Assembly: GCF_016772415.1 (NCBI RefSeq)
Contig: NZ_JAGSGD010000001.1
Span: 930,001-994,000 of the forward strand
DNA: 64,000 bases
Reading direction: 5' to 3'
Source of the DNA: Phenylobacterium glaciei
GTDB lineage: Bacteria > Pseudomonadota > Alphaproteobacteria > Caulobacterales > Caulobacteraceae
In this document: positions 7,152 through 15,691 of the stretch, piece after piece
Layout: each line of letters starts with the position of its first letter
How positions within the stretch are numbered: the first letter of the stretch is position 1
Notes under the pieces: model-generated
What the model was told of the DNA's origin: nothing
Seen by the model: the letters and a program-made list of their open reading frames with translations, nothing else
Database searches by the model: none
Made by a program: the position numbers and the translations under genes

Positions 7152-7871
7152 ATGAGGACCACCCACGGCCGTAGCTTCACCCACGACATCGTCCAGCGCC
7201 TGGGTCAGGAGATCGTCTGCGGCGTCTATGGCGCGCAGAACCCGTTCCCCATCGAGGCCGAGCTGTGCAAACGCCTGGGGGTGAGCCGCAGCGTGCTGCG
7301 TGAGGCGGTCAAGATGCTGACCACCAAGGGCCTGCTGAACGCCCGTCCGCGCCAAGGCACCTGGGTGGAGCCGGAGAGCAACTGGAACCTGCTGGATCCC
7401 GACGTGCTGCGCTGGTTCCTGGAGCGCAAGTTCTCGCCGACCCTGCTGCTGGAGTTCACCCAGGTGCGGCTGGCGATCGAGCCGATGGCAGCCTCCATGG
7501 CTGCGCGCTTGGCCACCGATGAGGCCAAGGCCAGCATCATCGCCGGCCTCGATCGCATGAAGGCCGCTGAGCGGGGCGAGGACGATCCGCTGGAGTCCGA
7601 CATCGCCTTCCATGTCGCCATCCTCCGGGCCAGCGGCAACCGCTTCCTGGCCCAGATGCGCGACCTGATCGACGTGGCCCTGCGCACCTCGATCCGCCTC
7701 ACCAACCGCCGCAAGGGCGCCCGCCTGGCCAGCGTCTCCGATCACCAGCGGGTCACCGACGCGATCCTGGCCGGTGATGCCGAAGGGGCGAGCCGGGCCA
7801 TGCGCGACCTCGTGCTCGAGGCCCTGACCCTGATCGAGAAGGAAGCCGCGGCCGTCGGTCCGACCGCTTAG
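7152..7871 (+). CDS. GntR-family (FadR subfamily) transcriptional regulator
   Basis: A 239-residue regulator. The N-terminal winged helix (about residues 8-75) contains FPIEAELCKRLGVSRSVLREA and the wing GLLNARPRQGTWV, both standard for GntR proteins. The C-terminal FCD helical ligand domain (about 95-220) has the metal-binding pattern D...H...H in DIAFHVAI and SDHQRVTDAI. FCD regulators usually sense organic or sugar acids such as galactonate or gluconate. It ends in a 4 bp overlap with the convergent ArsR gene. The target is unknown; the nearest catabolic-looking operon (14.7 kb) is not adjacent. Confidence 0.85.
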   Translation: MRTTHGRSFTHDIVQRLGQEIVCGVYGAQNPFPIEAELCKRLGVSRSVLREAVKMLTTKGLLNARPRQGTWVEPESNWNLLDPDVLRWFLERKFSPTLLLEFTQVRLAIEPMAASMAARLATDEAKASIIAGLDRMKAAERGEDDPLESDIAFHVAILRASGNRFLAQMRDLIDVALRTSIRLTNRRKGARLASVSDHQRVTDAILAGDAEGASRAMRDLVLEALTLIEKEAAAVGPTA

Positions 7872-8209
7872 GCGGCCGCGACCTCATGGCTGTAGATGTC
7901 GCACAATAGGCTCAGGACCCGCATCGCCGCGGGGTCGGCCAGCCGGTAGAAGATGGTCTGGGCGTCGCGACGCGTCTCCACCAAGCCCTCGGCGCGCATC
8001 TTGGCCAGGTGCTGCGAGGTCGCCGACTGGGCCATCCGGGCGTGGGTGGAGAGGGTTCCCACCGAGGCCTCGCCCTCGATGAGGCGGCAGAGCAAGAGCA
8101 GGCGCTGCTCACTAGCCAGCAGTTTCAGCAGGCGCGCGGCCGACTGGGCGCTGCCCTCCAGCTGCGAGAGCTCGCCGGAGGAGGGACGTGGTGCGAGGTC
8201 TGAGGTCAT
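7868..8209 (-). CDS. ArsR-family repressor, BigR/SqrR-like persulfide sensor
   Basis: A 113-residue winged-helix repressor. The recognition segment is MAQSATSQHLAKMRAEGLVETRRD, followed by the wing IFYRL. It lacks the ELCVCD metal motif of ArsR/SmtB but keeps two separated cysteines, C41 in LLLLCRLIEGE and C103 in LLCDIY, at the positions of the redox pair of BigR/SqrR. In those proteins reactive sulfur links the two cysteines and releases DNA. The neighbours agree: a rhodanese, an RND pump and sulfide:quinone oxidoreductase. It is the last gene of the minus-strand operon, 30 bp after the pump, and an operator-like word lies in that gap. Confidence 0.8.
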   Translation of the reverse strand: MTSDLAPRPSSGELSQLEGSAQSAARLLKLLASEQRLLLLCRLIEGEASVGTLSTHARMAQSATSQHLAKMRAEGLVETRRDAQTIFYRLADPAAMRVLSLLCDIYSHEVAAA

Positions 8210-8232
8210 ATGCTCAATGTAGAATATGCGCA
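8209..8232. promoter_or_regulatory. Operator-like sequence before the BigR-like gene
   Basis: The 30 bp between the RND gene and the repressor start contain, read on the minus strand, TGCGCATATTCTACATTGAG and then CATATG at the start codon. The word TGCGCATAT is also present at the rhodanese/SQR promoter (12896-12904). A shared word at both places is what an autoregulated repressor would need. This is inferred from only two occurrences. Confidence 0.4.
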
Positions 8233-8239
8233 GGCAGGA

Positions 8240-11200
8240 TCAAGGCGCGAGCCGGGCCGGGAGACCGTCATCGCGCAGCACGACATAGATCGCCGGGATG
8301 ACCAGGACGGTGAGCAGGGTTGAGGAGGCCAGGCCGAACAGCAGGGAGATGGCCAGGCCCTGGAAGATCGGGTCGGTGAGGATCACCGCCGCCCCGATCA
8401 TGGCCGCCGCCGCCGTCAGGACGATGGGCTTGAAGCGGATGGCCCCGGCCTCCAACAGCACGTCGCGGAGGGGCCGGCCCTCGGCCTGGCTGTGGCGGAT
8501 GAAGTCCACCAGCAGGATGGAGTTTCGCACGATGATGCCGGCCAGGGCGATGAAGCCGATCATCGAGGTGGCGGTGAAGGGCGCGCGGAACAGGATGTGG
8601 CCGAGGACGATCCCCACTAGGGTCAGCGGGATCGGCGTCAGGATCACCAGGGGCAGGCGGAAGCTTTTGAACTGGGCCACCACCAGGACGTAGATGCCCA
8701 GGATCGCCACGCCGAAGGCCGCGCCCATGTCGCGAAAAGTGACCCAGGTGATCTCCCATTCTCCGTCCCACAGCACCGTGGGCCGGCTCTCGTCCGTGGG
8801 CTGACCATGCATCCTGATGTCGGGCTTGGGGACGCCTTTCCAGTCGGTTTGGCGGATGGCCTTGTCCACCGCCATCATGCCGTAGATGGGCGCCTCATAG
8901 GCCCCGGCCAGTTCGCCCATGATCATGTCGACGTCGCGGCCGTCGCGCCGGAAGATGTGGGTGGCGCCGGCCTCCGGGGAGGCGGTGGCCACCTCATCCA
9001 GAGCCACCAGGCGGCCCGACTCCTGCGAGACCGCCACCGGGAGGGCCGAGAGGCCCTCGCCCCAGCTGCGGGCCGACTGCGGCAGGCGCACGGAGATTTC
9101 CAGGGGATCGCGGCCCTCGCCGCGATGGGCGTAGCCCACCACCTGGCCGCCCAGGGCCGCGGCGATGGAGTCATAGACATCGCGGTCGCTGACCTTCAGG
9201 GCCTCCAGGCGATCGCGGTCGGGAACCAGGCGCAGGCCTGGCCGCGGTTGGCCGTAGCTGTCGTCGATGTCGACGATGTAGGGCGTCGCATGGAAGGTGG
9301 CCTTGACCTGTTCGGCCACGGCCCTCCGGGTCTTGGCGTCGGGGCCATAGATCTCGGCCAGCAGGGTGGCCATCACCGGCGGTCCCGGCGGCGCCTCGAC
9401 GACCTTGATCGCCGCGCCGATGGGCAGGGGGATCGCGGCCAGCTTGCGGCGCAGATCGAGGGCGATGGCGTGGCTGTTGCGGTGGCGCTCATCCTTGGCC
9501 GCCAGGGCGACGGAGAGGTCGCCCATCTCCGGCTTGTTGCGCTGATAGTAGTGCCGCACCAGGCCGTTGAAGTTGAAGGGCGAGGCCGTGCCGGCATAGG
9601 CGTCGATGGCGGTCACCTCCGGCAGGGCCCGGGTGATCGCCGCGGCGTCGGCCAAGGTCCGCTCGGTGGCCTCCAGCGAGGTCCCCTCCGGCATGTCCAA
9701 CACCACCTGCAGCTCGGACTTGTTGTCGAAGGGCAGTAGCTTCACGGTCACCGTCTTGGTGGCGAACATCGCGCAGGCCACCAGGGTGGCCAGGCCGACG
9801 GCGATCAGGAAGGTCCAGGCGCTGCGCCGCGTGGCGATCACCCGGCCGGCGACCTTGCGATAGACCGCGCCCAGCTTGCCTTCGCCGTGGTGGCTGTGAG
9901 CTGCGTCGAGCGTCTTGCGGGCGAAGCGGACCATCAACCAGGGCGCGATGACCACGGCCACGAAGAAGGAGAAGACCATGGCTGCCGAGGCGTTGACTGG
10001 GATCGGCGCCATGTAGGGGCCCATCAGGCCCGAGACGAACAGCATGGGCAGCAGGGCCGAGACCACGGTGAGCGTCGCCACCACGGTGGGATTGCCCACC
10101 TCGGCCACGGCCTCGACGGCGGCGTCGATGCGGCTGCGTCCGTCGGCCATCGCCCAGTGGCGAGCGATGTTCTCGATCATGACGATGGCGTCGTCCACCA
10201 GGATGCCGATGGAGAAGATCAGGGCGAACAGGCTGACCCGGTTGATGGTGTAACCCATCAGGTTCGACGCGAAGAGGGTCAACAGGATGGTGGTGGGGAT
10301 GACCACGGCGGTGACGCCGGCCTCCCGCCAGCCGATGGCGAAACCGATCAGGATGACGATGGAGAGGGTCGCCAGGCCCAGGTGGAACAGGAGCTCGTTG
10401 GCCTTTTCGTTGGCGGTCTCACCATAGTCGCGGGTGACCGCGACGCTCAGGCTGTCGGGCAACAGGGTCCCCTTCAGCGCCTCGACCCGGGCGAGGACGG
10501 CGTGGGAGACGACGACGGCGTTGGCGCCCTTGCGCTTGGCGATGGCCAGGCTGACGGCCGGCGCCTCGCTCCAGCCCTCGACGGTCCTGGCGTAGCGCCA
10601 GGCGCGGGCCTGATCCTCCCGAGGGCCTACCACCACCTTGGCGACGTCGCGGACATAGACGGTCTCGCCCTTGGCCGAGGGCAGGGCCAGCAGGCCGATC
10701 TCGGTGGAGTCGGTCAGGGTGCGGCCTGCGATGACGTCGACCGCCTGGCCGCCATTGCGCACCTGGCCGGCGGGGAAGGCGCGGTTGGCCTGGCGGACGG
10801 TGTCCATAAGCCCGCCCAGGGAGACGCCGTGCAGGGCGAGCTTGGCGGGATCGGGTTCGACCCGGATCTCCTGGGGCCGGCCGCCAACGATGAAGGTCAG
10901 GCCCACATCGTCAACCTTGGTCACCTCGGTTCTCAGCTTGCCGGCCAGCTCATAGAGCGCCTGGTCGGTCCACTGGCCGGCGGCGCCGGGCTTGGGAGAC
11001 AGGGTCAGGACCAGGCTGGGCACGTCGTTGATGCCGCGGGTCTGGATCAGAGGTTCGGGGATGCCGGCCGGGATGCGGTCGTAGTTGGCGCGGACCTTCT
11101 CGTGGATGCGGACGGCCGCGGCGTCGGGGTCGACGCCCACCTTGAAGCGGGCGGTGACCATGACCTGGTTGTCGTCGGCGAAGGTGTAGACGTGCTCCAC

Positions 11201-11443
11201 GTCGGCCACGCTCTTGACGATGGTCTCCAGGGGCTTGCCCACCAGCTCCACGGCGTCGGGCGCGCGCAGGCCCGGCGCTGAAACCATGATGTCCACCATG
11301 GGTACGCTGATCTGCGGCTCCTCCTCGCGGGGGATGGAGGCGAGCGCCAGCAGGCCCACGGCGATGGCGGCCAGCAGGAAGAGCGGCGTCAGGGGCGAGC
11401 GGATGGTGGCCCGGGTCAGCCGTCCGGAGAGGCCGAGGTTCAT
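8240..11443 (-). CDS. RND-family efflux permease (AcrB/HAE-1 type)
   Basis: A 1067-residue inner-membrane proton-driven pump of full RND length. The first membrane helix follows at once (SPLTPLFLLAAIAVGLLAL), then the large periplasmic loop that opens IPREEEPQISVPMVDI, the central helix block with FSIGILVDDAIVMIENI (proton-relay Asp pair), a second periplasmic loop and a final helix block ending FGLASSTLLTVLVIPAIY. The proton-relay region lacks the CusA-style metal motif, so it is closer to drug or small-molecule pumps. It overlaps the adaptor gene by 4 bp (ATGA). In BigR-like loci similar pumps are thought to export sulfur compounds; the substrate here is unknown. Confidence 0.88.
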   Translation of the reverse strand: MNLGLSGRLTRATIRSPLTPLFLLAAIAVGLLALASIPREEEPQISVPMVDIMVSAPGLRAPDAVELVGKPLETIVKSVADVEHVYTFADDNQVMVTARFKVGVDPDAAAVRIHEKVRANYDRIPAGIPEPLIQTRGINDVPSLVLTLSPKPGAAGQWTDQALYELAGKLRTEVTKVDDVGLTFIVGGRPQEIRVEPDPAKLALHGVSLGGLMDTVRQANRAFPAGQVRNGGQAVDVIAGRTLTDSTEIGLLALPSAKGETVYVRDVAKVVVGPREDQARAWRYARTVEGWSEAPAVSLAIAKRKGANAVVVSHAVLARVEALKGTLLPDSLSVAVTRDYGETANEKANELLFHLGLATLSIVILIGFAIGWREAGVTAVVIPTTILLTLFASNLMGYTINRVSLFALIFSIGILVDDAIVMIENIARHWAMADGRSRIDAAVEAVAEVGNPTVVATLTVVSALLPMLFVSGLMGPYMAPIPVNASAAMVFSFFVAVVIAPWLMVRFARKTLDAAHSHHGEGKLGAVYRKVAGRVIATRRSAWTFLIAVGLATLVACAMFATKTVTVKLLPFDNKSELQVVLDMPEGTSLEATERTLADAAAITRALPEVTAIDAYAGTASPFNFNGLVRHYYQRNKPEMGDLSVALAAKDERHRNSHAIALDLRRKLAAIPLPIGAAIKVVEAPPGPPVMATLLAEIYGPDAKTRRAVAEQVKATFHATPYIVDIDDSYGQPRPGLRLVPDRDRLEALKVSDRDVYDSIAAALGGQVVGYAHRGEGRDPLEISVRLPQSARSWGEGLSALPVAVSQESGRLVALDEVATASPEAGATHIFRRDGRDVDMIMGELAGAYEAPIYGMMAVDKAIRQTDWKGVPKPDIRMHGQPTDESRPTVLWDGEWEITWVTFRDMGAAFGVAILGIYVLVVAQFKSFRLPLVILTPIPLTLVGIVLGHILFRAPFTATSMIGFIALAGIIVRNSILLVDFIRHSQAEGRPLRDVLLEAGAIRFKPIVLTAAAAMIGAAVILTDPIFQGLAISLLFGLASSTLLTVLVIPAIYVVLRDDGLPARLAP

Positions 11444-12471
11444 CGGATCGCTCCGGCCGGGGTCAGGACGTCGCCGGGGCGAAGGCCGGAGAGGATCTCC
11501 AAGGTGTCGGCCGTGGGTCCGGCGGTGGTCTGGACCGGGGTCTCGGAGACCGCGCCGTCGGCCCGAACCAGACGGACATAGTCGACCCCGAAGCGGGTGG
11601 AGACATAGGCCCGCGGCGCCACCAGGGCCTGGCGTTCGCCCACCTTGACCCCGGCGCGCACGCGCTGGCCGATCAGGTCCTGGGGCAGGCCGGGCGCAGT
11701 GATGTCGGCGGTGACCTGGCCGGCGGTGACCGAGGGATAGACCTGGATGATGGTCCCGGCGGCGGCGATCCCGCGCAGGTCCTCCGCCGCCAGCTGGACC
11801 ACGTCGCCGACCTTCAGGGCGCGGGCCTGGCCCTCGGGCAGTTCGATCCGGACGACCATGGGCCCGGCGGTGATCCGGGCGACCGACTGGCCGGCCATGA
11901 CCACCGAGCCGACGGGCACGTTGGCGATCAAGACCCGTCCGGCCGCGGGCGCCAGGATCGCGCCCTGGGCGCCGAGTTCGGCGCTGGCGTCGCGCTGGGC
12001 GCGGGCCGCGGCGAGGTTGGCCTCCGCGGCCTTGGCCTGGGCGTCGACCTGATCGAGGCGGGCCTGGGCGTAGACGCCCTGGTTGAAGAGGGTTCGGGTG
12101 CGGGCCAGGTCGGCGCGGGCCCGGGCGGCCTCGGCGGCGGCGGCGGCGGTCTGGGCGTCGAAGGCGCCCGTCTGAAGGGCCAGGCGGTCATCCTTGACCC
12201 GGGCGATGAGCTGACCCTGGCGGACGAAGTCGCCCTCCTTGACCTCCAGGCTCACCAGCAGGCCCGAGATCCGGGCCCGGGCCTCGGCCATGTCGCGGGT
12301 GGTAAGGGCGCCCGGCACGGGCTTGAGGTCGGCGATCAGCTGGCTACGGATCGCCAGCCGCCCGACCATGGGCGCGCTCTTGGCGACGGGGAGCGTTGGC
12401 TTGGTTTCGCCGCAGGCGCCCAGCAGCAGGGCCGCGCCCAAGGCTCCGATCAGATACGGCCGTGCCGCCAT
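11440..12471 (-). CDS. RND efflux periplasmic adaptor lipoprotein (HlyD/AcrA family)
   Basis: A 343-residue membrane fusion protein that would bridge the RND pump to an outer-membrane channel. The N-terminus is a lipoprotein signal ending LLGAC, with C20 as the lipid-bearing residue. The biotinyl-lipoyl half-motifs (ISGLLVSLEVKEGDFVRQGQLI and the later APAAGRVLIANVPVGSVV) flank a helical hairpin rich in Ala (DAQTAAAAAEAARARADLARTRTLF), about residues 100-160. The beta-barrel and membrane-proximal domains follow. No outer-membrane factor is encoded alongside, so the pump must borrow one. Translationally coupled to the permease. Confidence 0.88.
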   Translation of the reverse strand: MAARPYLIGALGAALLLGACGETKPTLPVAKSAPMVGRLAIRSQLIADLKPVPGALTTRDMAEARARISGLLVSLEVKEGDFVRQGQLIARVKDDRLALQTGAFDAQTAAAAAEAARARADLARTRTLFNQGVYAQARLDQVDAQAKAAEANLAAARAQRDASAELGAQGAILAPAAGRVLIANVPVGSVVMAGQSVARITAGPMVVRIELPEGQARALKVGDVVQLAAEDLRGIAAAGTIIQVYPSVTAGQVTADITAPGLPQDLIGQRVRAGVKVGERQALVAPRAYVSTRFGVDYVRLVRADGAVSETPVQTTAGPTADTLEILSGLRPGDVLTPAGAIR

Positions 12472-12495
12472 GGTGCGCCCTCCCGGAGTCTGTGA

Positions 12496-12858
12496 TCAGG
12501 CGCGGTCGCGGACCGAGCCGGTGTCGCTGTCGAAGGTGACAGTCGGCAGGCCCGCGGCCTTCCAGGCCATGATGCCGCCGGCCAGGTGGGAGTCGATGGC
12601 GTGGCCGGCCTTCTGGCAACGGTCGATCGCTGTGGCCGAGCGCTTGCCCGAGCCGCACTGCAGCACCATCAGCTTGTCGCCCGCCGCCGGCAGGACGCCG
12701 GGGTCGAAGGTCGAGAGCGGGAAGTTGAGCGCGCCGTGAATGCGTTCGGCGGCGAATTCCGCGGGCTCGCGCACATCGATCAGCAGGATGGCGTGGGCGT
12801 CGAGATCGGCCTTCACCTCTTGCGGGGTGAGGTCCTTGGTTCTGGATGCGGCGAACAT
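12496..12858 (-). CDS. Single-domain rhodanese (sulfurtransferase)
   Basis: A 120-residue rhodanese that moves sulfane sulfur between thiols, using C68 in the loop CGSGKRS (the C-x-x-G-x-R-S form). The upstream motif LLIDVREPAEFAAERIHGALNFPL is the classic rhodanese entry. I chose ATG 12858, preceded by AAGGAG; a longer frame to 12927 runs into the promoter palindrome. It is the first gene of the minus-strand operon (rhodanese, adaptor, RND pump, BigR-like repressor). Together with the divergent SQR it would handle persulfide made during sulfide oxidation. No signal peptide, so cytoplasmic. Confidence 0.88.
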   Translation of the reverse strand: MFAASRTKDLTPQEVKADLDAHAILLIDVREPAEFAAERIHGALNFPLSTFDPGVLPAAGDKLMVLQCGSGKRSATAIDRCQKAGHAIDSHLAGGIMAWKAAGLPTVTFDSDTGSVRDRA

Positions 12859-12888
12859 GACGAGGCTCCTTAGAGTGGCCAATAAATT

Positions 12889-12913
12889 CATAGTTGCGCA
12901 TATGCAGACTATG
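12889..12913. promoter_or_regulatory. Palindromic operator between rhodanese and SQR genes
   Basis: CATAG (12889-12893) and CTATG (12909-12913) form the ends of a 25 bp inverted repeat whose centre contains the perfect octamer GCATATGC (12898-12905). It sits in the short divergent promoter between the rhodanese (start 12858) and the SQR genes (start 13047). The word TGCGCATAT recurs before the BigR-like gene. It is the best candidate site for that repressor. Confidence 0.5.
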
Positions 12914-12948
12914 GAATATAAAGTCAAGGCATCAAGGCGAGACCCTAG

Positions 12949-13044
12949 ATGAGCCGCTCGCGTCCCGACGTGATCGATATCAAAGCCAGCCGCCCCGAGG
13001 AGGGCGACGCTTACGTCACGAGCGGAGCCGTTGGAGGAGACTGA
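12949..13044 (+). CDS. Possible 31-residue leader ORF before SQR
   Basis: ATG 12949 opens a 31-codon frame (MSRSRPDVIDIKAS...) that stops at 13044, two bases before the SQR GTG start. AAGGCGAG lies 6-13 bases upstream. The SQR ribosome binding site GGAGGAGA is inside its last codons, so translation of the small frame would reach SQR directly. I recognise no family. It could be a coupling leader or chance; the codon choice is plausible but the frame is too short to judge. Confidence 0.3.
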   Translation: MSRSRPDVIDIKASRPEEGDAYVTSGAVGGD

Positions 13045-13046
13045 CC

Positions 13047-14327
13047 GTGGCCAAGCCGAAAATCGTGATCCTGGGCGCCGGACTGGGCGGCGCCATCGCC
13101 GCTTTCGAGATCAAGGACGCCGTCGGCGAACGTGCCGAGGTCAGCGTCGTCTCGCAGGGCGACGTCTTCCATTTCGTGCCGTCCAACCCCTGGGTCGCCG
13201 TCCACTGGCGCAAGCGCGGCGCCATCGAGGTCAAGCTGCCGCCGGTGTTCAAGAAGCGCGGCGTCGCCTTCACCGGGGTCGGCGCCAAGAAGGTGTCGCC
13301 GGCCGACAACCGGATCGAGCTCAATGACGGCGCGGTCCTCGACTACGACTACCTGGTGATCGCCACCGGGCCGGACTTGGCCTTCGACGAGATTCCGGGC
13401 CTGGGGCCGCACGGCGGCTTTACCCAGTCGATATGCCATGTCGACCACGCCGAGACCGCCGCCGCCGCCTTCGACCGTTTCGTCGAGGCTCCGGGGCCCA
13501 TCGTGGTGGGCGCAGTGCAGGGCGCCTCCTGCTTCGGCCCGGCCTACGAATTCGCCATGCTCCTCGACACCGAGCTCAAGCGCCGCAAGATCCGCGACCG
13601 CGTGCCGATGACCTTCGTCACCTCCGAACCCTATATCGGTCACCTGGGTCTGGACGGGGTCGGCGACACCAAGGGCCTGCTCGAGAGCGAGATGCGCAAC
13701 CGGCACATCAAGTGGGTGACCAACGCCAAGGTCACATCCGTCGAAGCCGGCCTGATGCACGTCGAGGAGATCGGCGAGGACGGCGCCGTCAAGGCCAGCC
13801 ACGACCTGCCCTTCGCCTTCTCGATGATGCTGCCGGCCTTCCGGGGCGTCGCCGCCGTGCGCGGGATCGAGGGCCTGACCAATCCGCGCGGCTTCATCCT
13901 GGTGGACAAACACCAGCGCAACCCGACGTTCCCCAATATCTTCGCCTTGGGCGTCTGTGTCGCCATTCCCCCCACGGGCAAGACGCCCGTGCCAGTGGGG
14001 GTGCCCAAGACCGGGTTCATGATCGAGAGTATGGTGGCGGCCATCGCCAAGAACCTCGGTCAGATCATGGACGGTCGGGCCGCCAGCAACGAGGCCACCT
14101 GGAACGCCTTCTGCCTGGCCGACTTCGGCGACGGCGGCGTGGCCTTCGTGGCCCAGCCGCAGATCCCGCCGCGCAACGTCAACTGGTCGGCAGAGGGCAA
14201 GTGGGTCCACCTGGCCAAGGTCGCCTTCGAGAAATACTTCCTGCGCAAGATCAAGCGCGGCGAGAGCGAGCCTTTCTACGAAAAGCTCGCCCTGGACGTA
14301 ATGGGGCTGCGCAAGATCAAGGGCTGA
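13047..14327 (+). CDS. Sulfide:quinone oxidoreductase-like FAD protein
   Basis: A 426-residue flavoprotein of the SQR/FCSD group. It would oxidise sulfide to sulfane sulfur and pass electrons to the quinone pool at the inner membrane. The Rossmann motif ILGAGLGG is at residues 8-15 and a second FAD-binding segment YLVIATGPD at 102-110. Three cysteines lie at the expected places: C130 (SICHVDH), C162 (GASCFGPAYE) and C304 (LGVCVAIPP). The C-terminal PVGVPKTGFMIESM segment is typical. I chose GTG 13047 after GGAGGAGA; the frame extends upstream without homology. It faces the rhodanese operon across a shared palindrome and is followed by a DUF2892 gene. Confidence 0.85.
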   Translation: MAKPKIVILGAGLGGAIAAFEIKDAVGERAEVSVVSQGDVFHFVPSNPWVAVHWRKRGAIEVKLPPVFKKRGVAFTGVGAKKVSPADNRIELNDGAVLDYDYLVIATGPDLAFDEIPGLGPHGGFTQSICHVDHAETAAAAFDRFVEAPGPIVVGAVQGASCFGPAYEFAMLLDTELKRRKIRDRVPMTFVTSEPYIGHLGLDGVGDTKGLLESEMRNRHIKWVTNAKVTSVEAGLMHVEEIGEDGAVKASHDLPFAFSMMLPAFRGVAAVRGIEGLTNPRGFILVDKHQRNPTFPNIFALGVCVAIPPTGKTPVPVGVPKTGFMIESMVAAIAKNLGQIMDGRAASNEATWNAFCLADFGDGGVAFVAQPQIPPRNVNWSAEGKWVHLAKVAFEKYFLRKIKRGESEPFYEKLALDVMGLRKIKG

Positions 14328-14371
14328 GGCCATAACGGCCCGGACCTCCGGGCCCAATCCGGAGTGAGAAC

Positions 14372-14575
14372 ATGAGTGTCGACCGAATGGTCTTCGTCTT
14401 CGCCGGGAGCGTGGTGCTCCTCAGCATCGCCCTGGCCCACTATGTTCATCCCTGGTGGATCGGACTGGCGATCTTCGCCGGCCTCAACATGATCCAGTCG
14501 GCCTTCACGGGCTTCTGCCCCGCGGCGATGCTGTTCAAGAAGCTGGGCGCCAAACCAGGCGTCGCCTTCCGCTAA
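14372..14575 (+). CDS. DUF2892-family small inner-membrane protein
   Basis: A 67-residue protein with two membrane helices (about residues 7-25 and 29-47), starting MSVDRMVFVFAGSVVLLSI and ending in the family signature FTGFCPAAMLFKKLG. DUF2892 is also the C-terminal membrane part of the rhodanese YgaP, and free-standing copies accompany sulfur-oxidation genes. The Cys in GFCPA is the usual conserved residue. It lies 44 bp after SQR with GGAGTGAG before its ATG, so it is probably co-transcribed. Its molecular role is unknown. Confidence 0.85.
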   Translation: MSVDRMVFVFAGSVVLLSIALAHYVHPWWIGLAIFAGLNMIQSAFTGFCPAAMLFKKLGAKPGVAFR

Positions 14576-14713
14576 GCCGGTCCTCCCACGTCGATTTCCG
14601 TTGCCACGCTGGCGCTTTCAGCAAGACTGAGGGCGGACACGATCCTGCCCCGGCCTCGATGCCGGATCGACAGAGGTCGCAATGCAACAACATACGATCC
14701 TGGGGAGGATCCA

Positions 14714-15691
14714 ATGGACGCGACTCGAAGAGAGGCGCTGGTCGGCGCTGCGGCGGTGGCTGCGATGGCAGGGACAGCGGGACGGGCCCTGGCGGCGCCG
14801 AATCTTGGGAGCCCGGTCAAGACCCTGTTCTGGACCGCCAGCGTCACCCCCTGTGACAAGAACCTGAAGTTCGATCCCGGCGCCTTCCGCGACATCCTGG
14901 CCTGGTTCAAGCACTGCGGCGCCGACGGGGTGGTGGTGCTGGGCACCAGCGGCGAGTTCCCGTCCTTCTCGGTGGCCGAGCGCCGGCAGATCGCCGAGAC
15001 GGCCCTAAAGGACAAGAACGGCCTGAACGTCATCATCGGCCCGGGCACGAGCAACATCGCCGAGACCATCGAGCTGGCCAAACACGCCGAGGATCACGGG
15101 GCCGACGGCCTGCTGGTGATCCCGCCGTTCTACTACAACGATCCGGCCACGGAGGGTCTGACCCGCTACTACTCGATGCTGTTCGACAAGGTGCGGGTTC
15201 CGATCAATCTCTACCACATCCCCGGCACCAGCGAGGCGCCCATCAGCCTGGAGCTGATCAAGAGCCTGTCCAGCTATCCAAACCTCGCCGGCATCAAGGA
15301 TTCCAGCGGCAAGGTGGACGGTTACAAGGCCTTCGTGGAGGCCTTCCCCGACCTCAACATGCGGACCGGCACCAACAACAACCTGGAGCAGGCCTTCGAC
15401 CACGGCATGGGGGCGATCCTGGCGGACGGCAACGTCTTCACCAAGCTCTGCGCCGACGTCTTCACCGCCTGGCGCGCCAAGCAGGACTACAAGCCGGCCC
15501 TGGAGAAACTGCGCACAGTGCAGCGCGACATGCGCGGCATGGGGATCAATTCCTACGGCCCCATGAAGTATGCGCTGAGCCTGCAGATGGGCGGGCCTCA
15601 GACCTATCAGCGGCCGCCGCACCTCGACGTCACGCCCGAGCAGAAGGCCGCCATCAAGTCGGCCCTCGACAAGATCAAGGACATGGCCTGA
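14714..15691 (+). CDS. TAT-exported DapA/N-acetylneuraminate-lyase-family protein
   Basis: A 325-residue class-I aldolase-type enzyme with a signal peptide, unusual for a family that is nearly always cytoplasmic. Residues 1-27 (MDATRREALVGAAAVAAM...GRALA) have a twin arginine at 5-6 and a cleavage site after ALA. The mature part is a complete barrel: GTSGE at 77-81, Y167 in LYHIPG and Schiff-base K195 in GIKDSSGK. All are displaced by the same 34 residues from E. coli DapA Y133/K161. The Arg that binds the pyruvate partner carboxylate in DapA (GRT) is replaced (GTSEAP), so this is unlikely to make dihydrodipicolinate. GGGGAGG precedes the ATG. It overlaps the PQQ dehydrogenase start by 1 bp. 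Confidence 0.85.
   Translation: MDATRREALVGAAAVAAMAGTAGRALAAPNLGSPVKTLFWTASVTPCDKNLKFDPGAFRDILAWFKHCGADGVVVLGTSGEFPSFSVAERRQIAETALKDKNGLNVIIGPGTSNIAETIELAKHAEDHGADGLLVIPPFYYNDPATEGLTRYYSMLFDKVRVPINLYHIPGTSEAPISLELIKSLSSYPNLAGIKDSSGKVDGYKAFVEAFPDLNMRTGTNNNLEQAFDHGMGAILADGNVFTKLCADVFTAWRAKQDYKPALEKLRTVQRDMRGMGINSYGPMKYALSLQMGGPQTYQRPPHLDVTPEQKAAIKSALDKIKDMA

Noticed and set aside
7868..8209. Arsenic-sensing ArsR
   Set aside because: The ELCVCD arsenite motif is absent, the cysteines match the BigR/SqrR pair and no ars genes are adjacent.
14714..15691. Housekeeping dihydrodipicolinate synthase (dapA)
   Set aside because: It has a twin-arginine signal peptide and lacks the substrate Arg after the catalytic Tyr; it is coupled to a periplasmic dehydrogenase, not to lysine genes.
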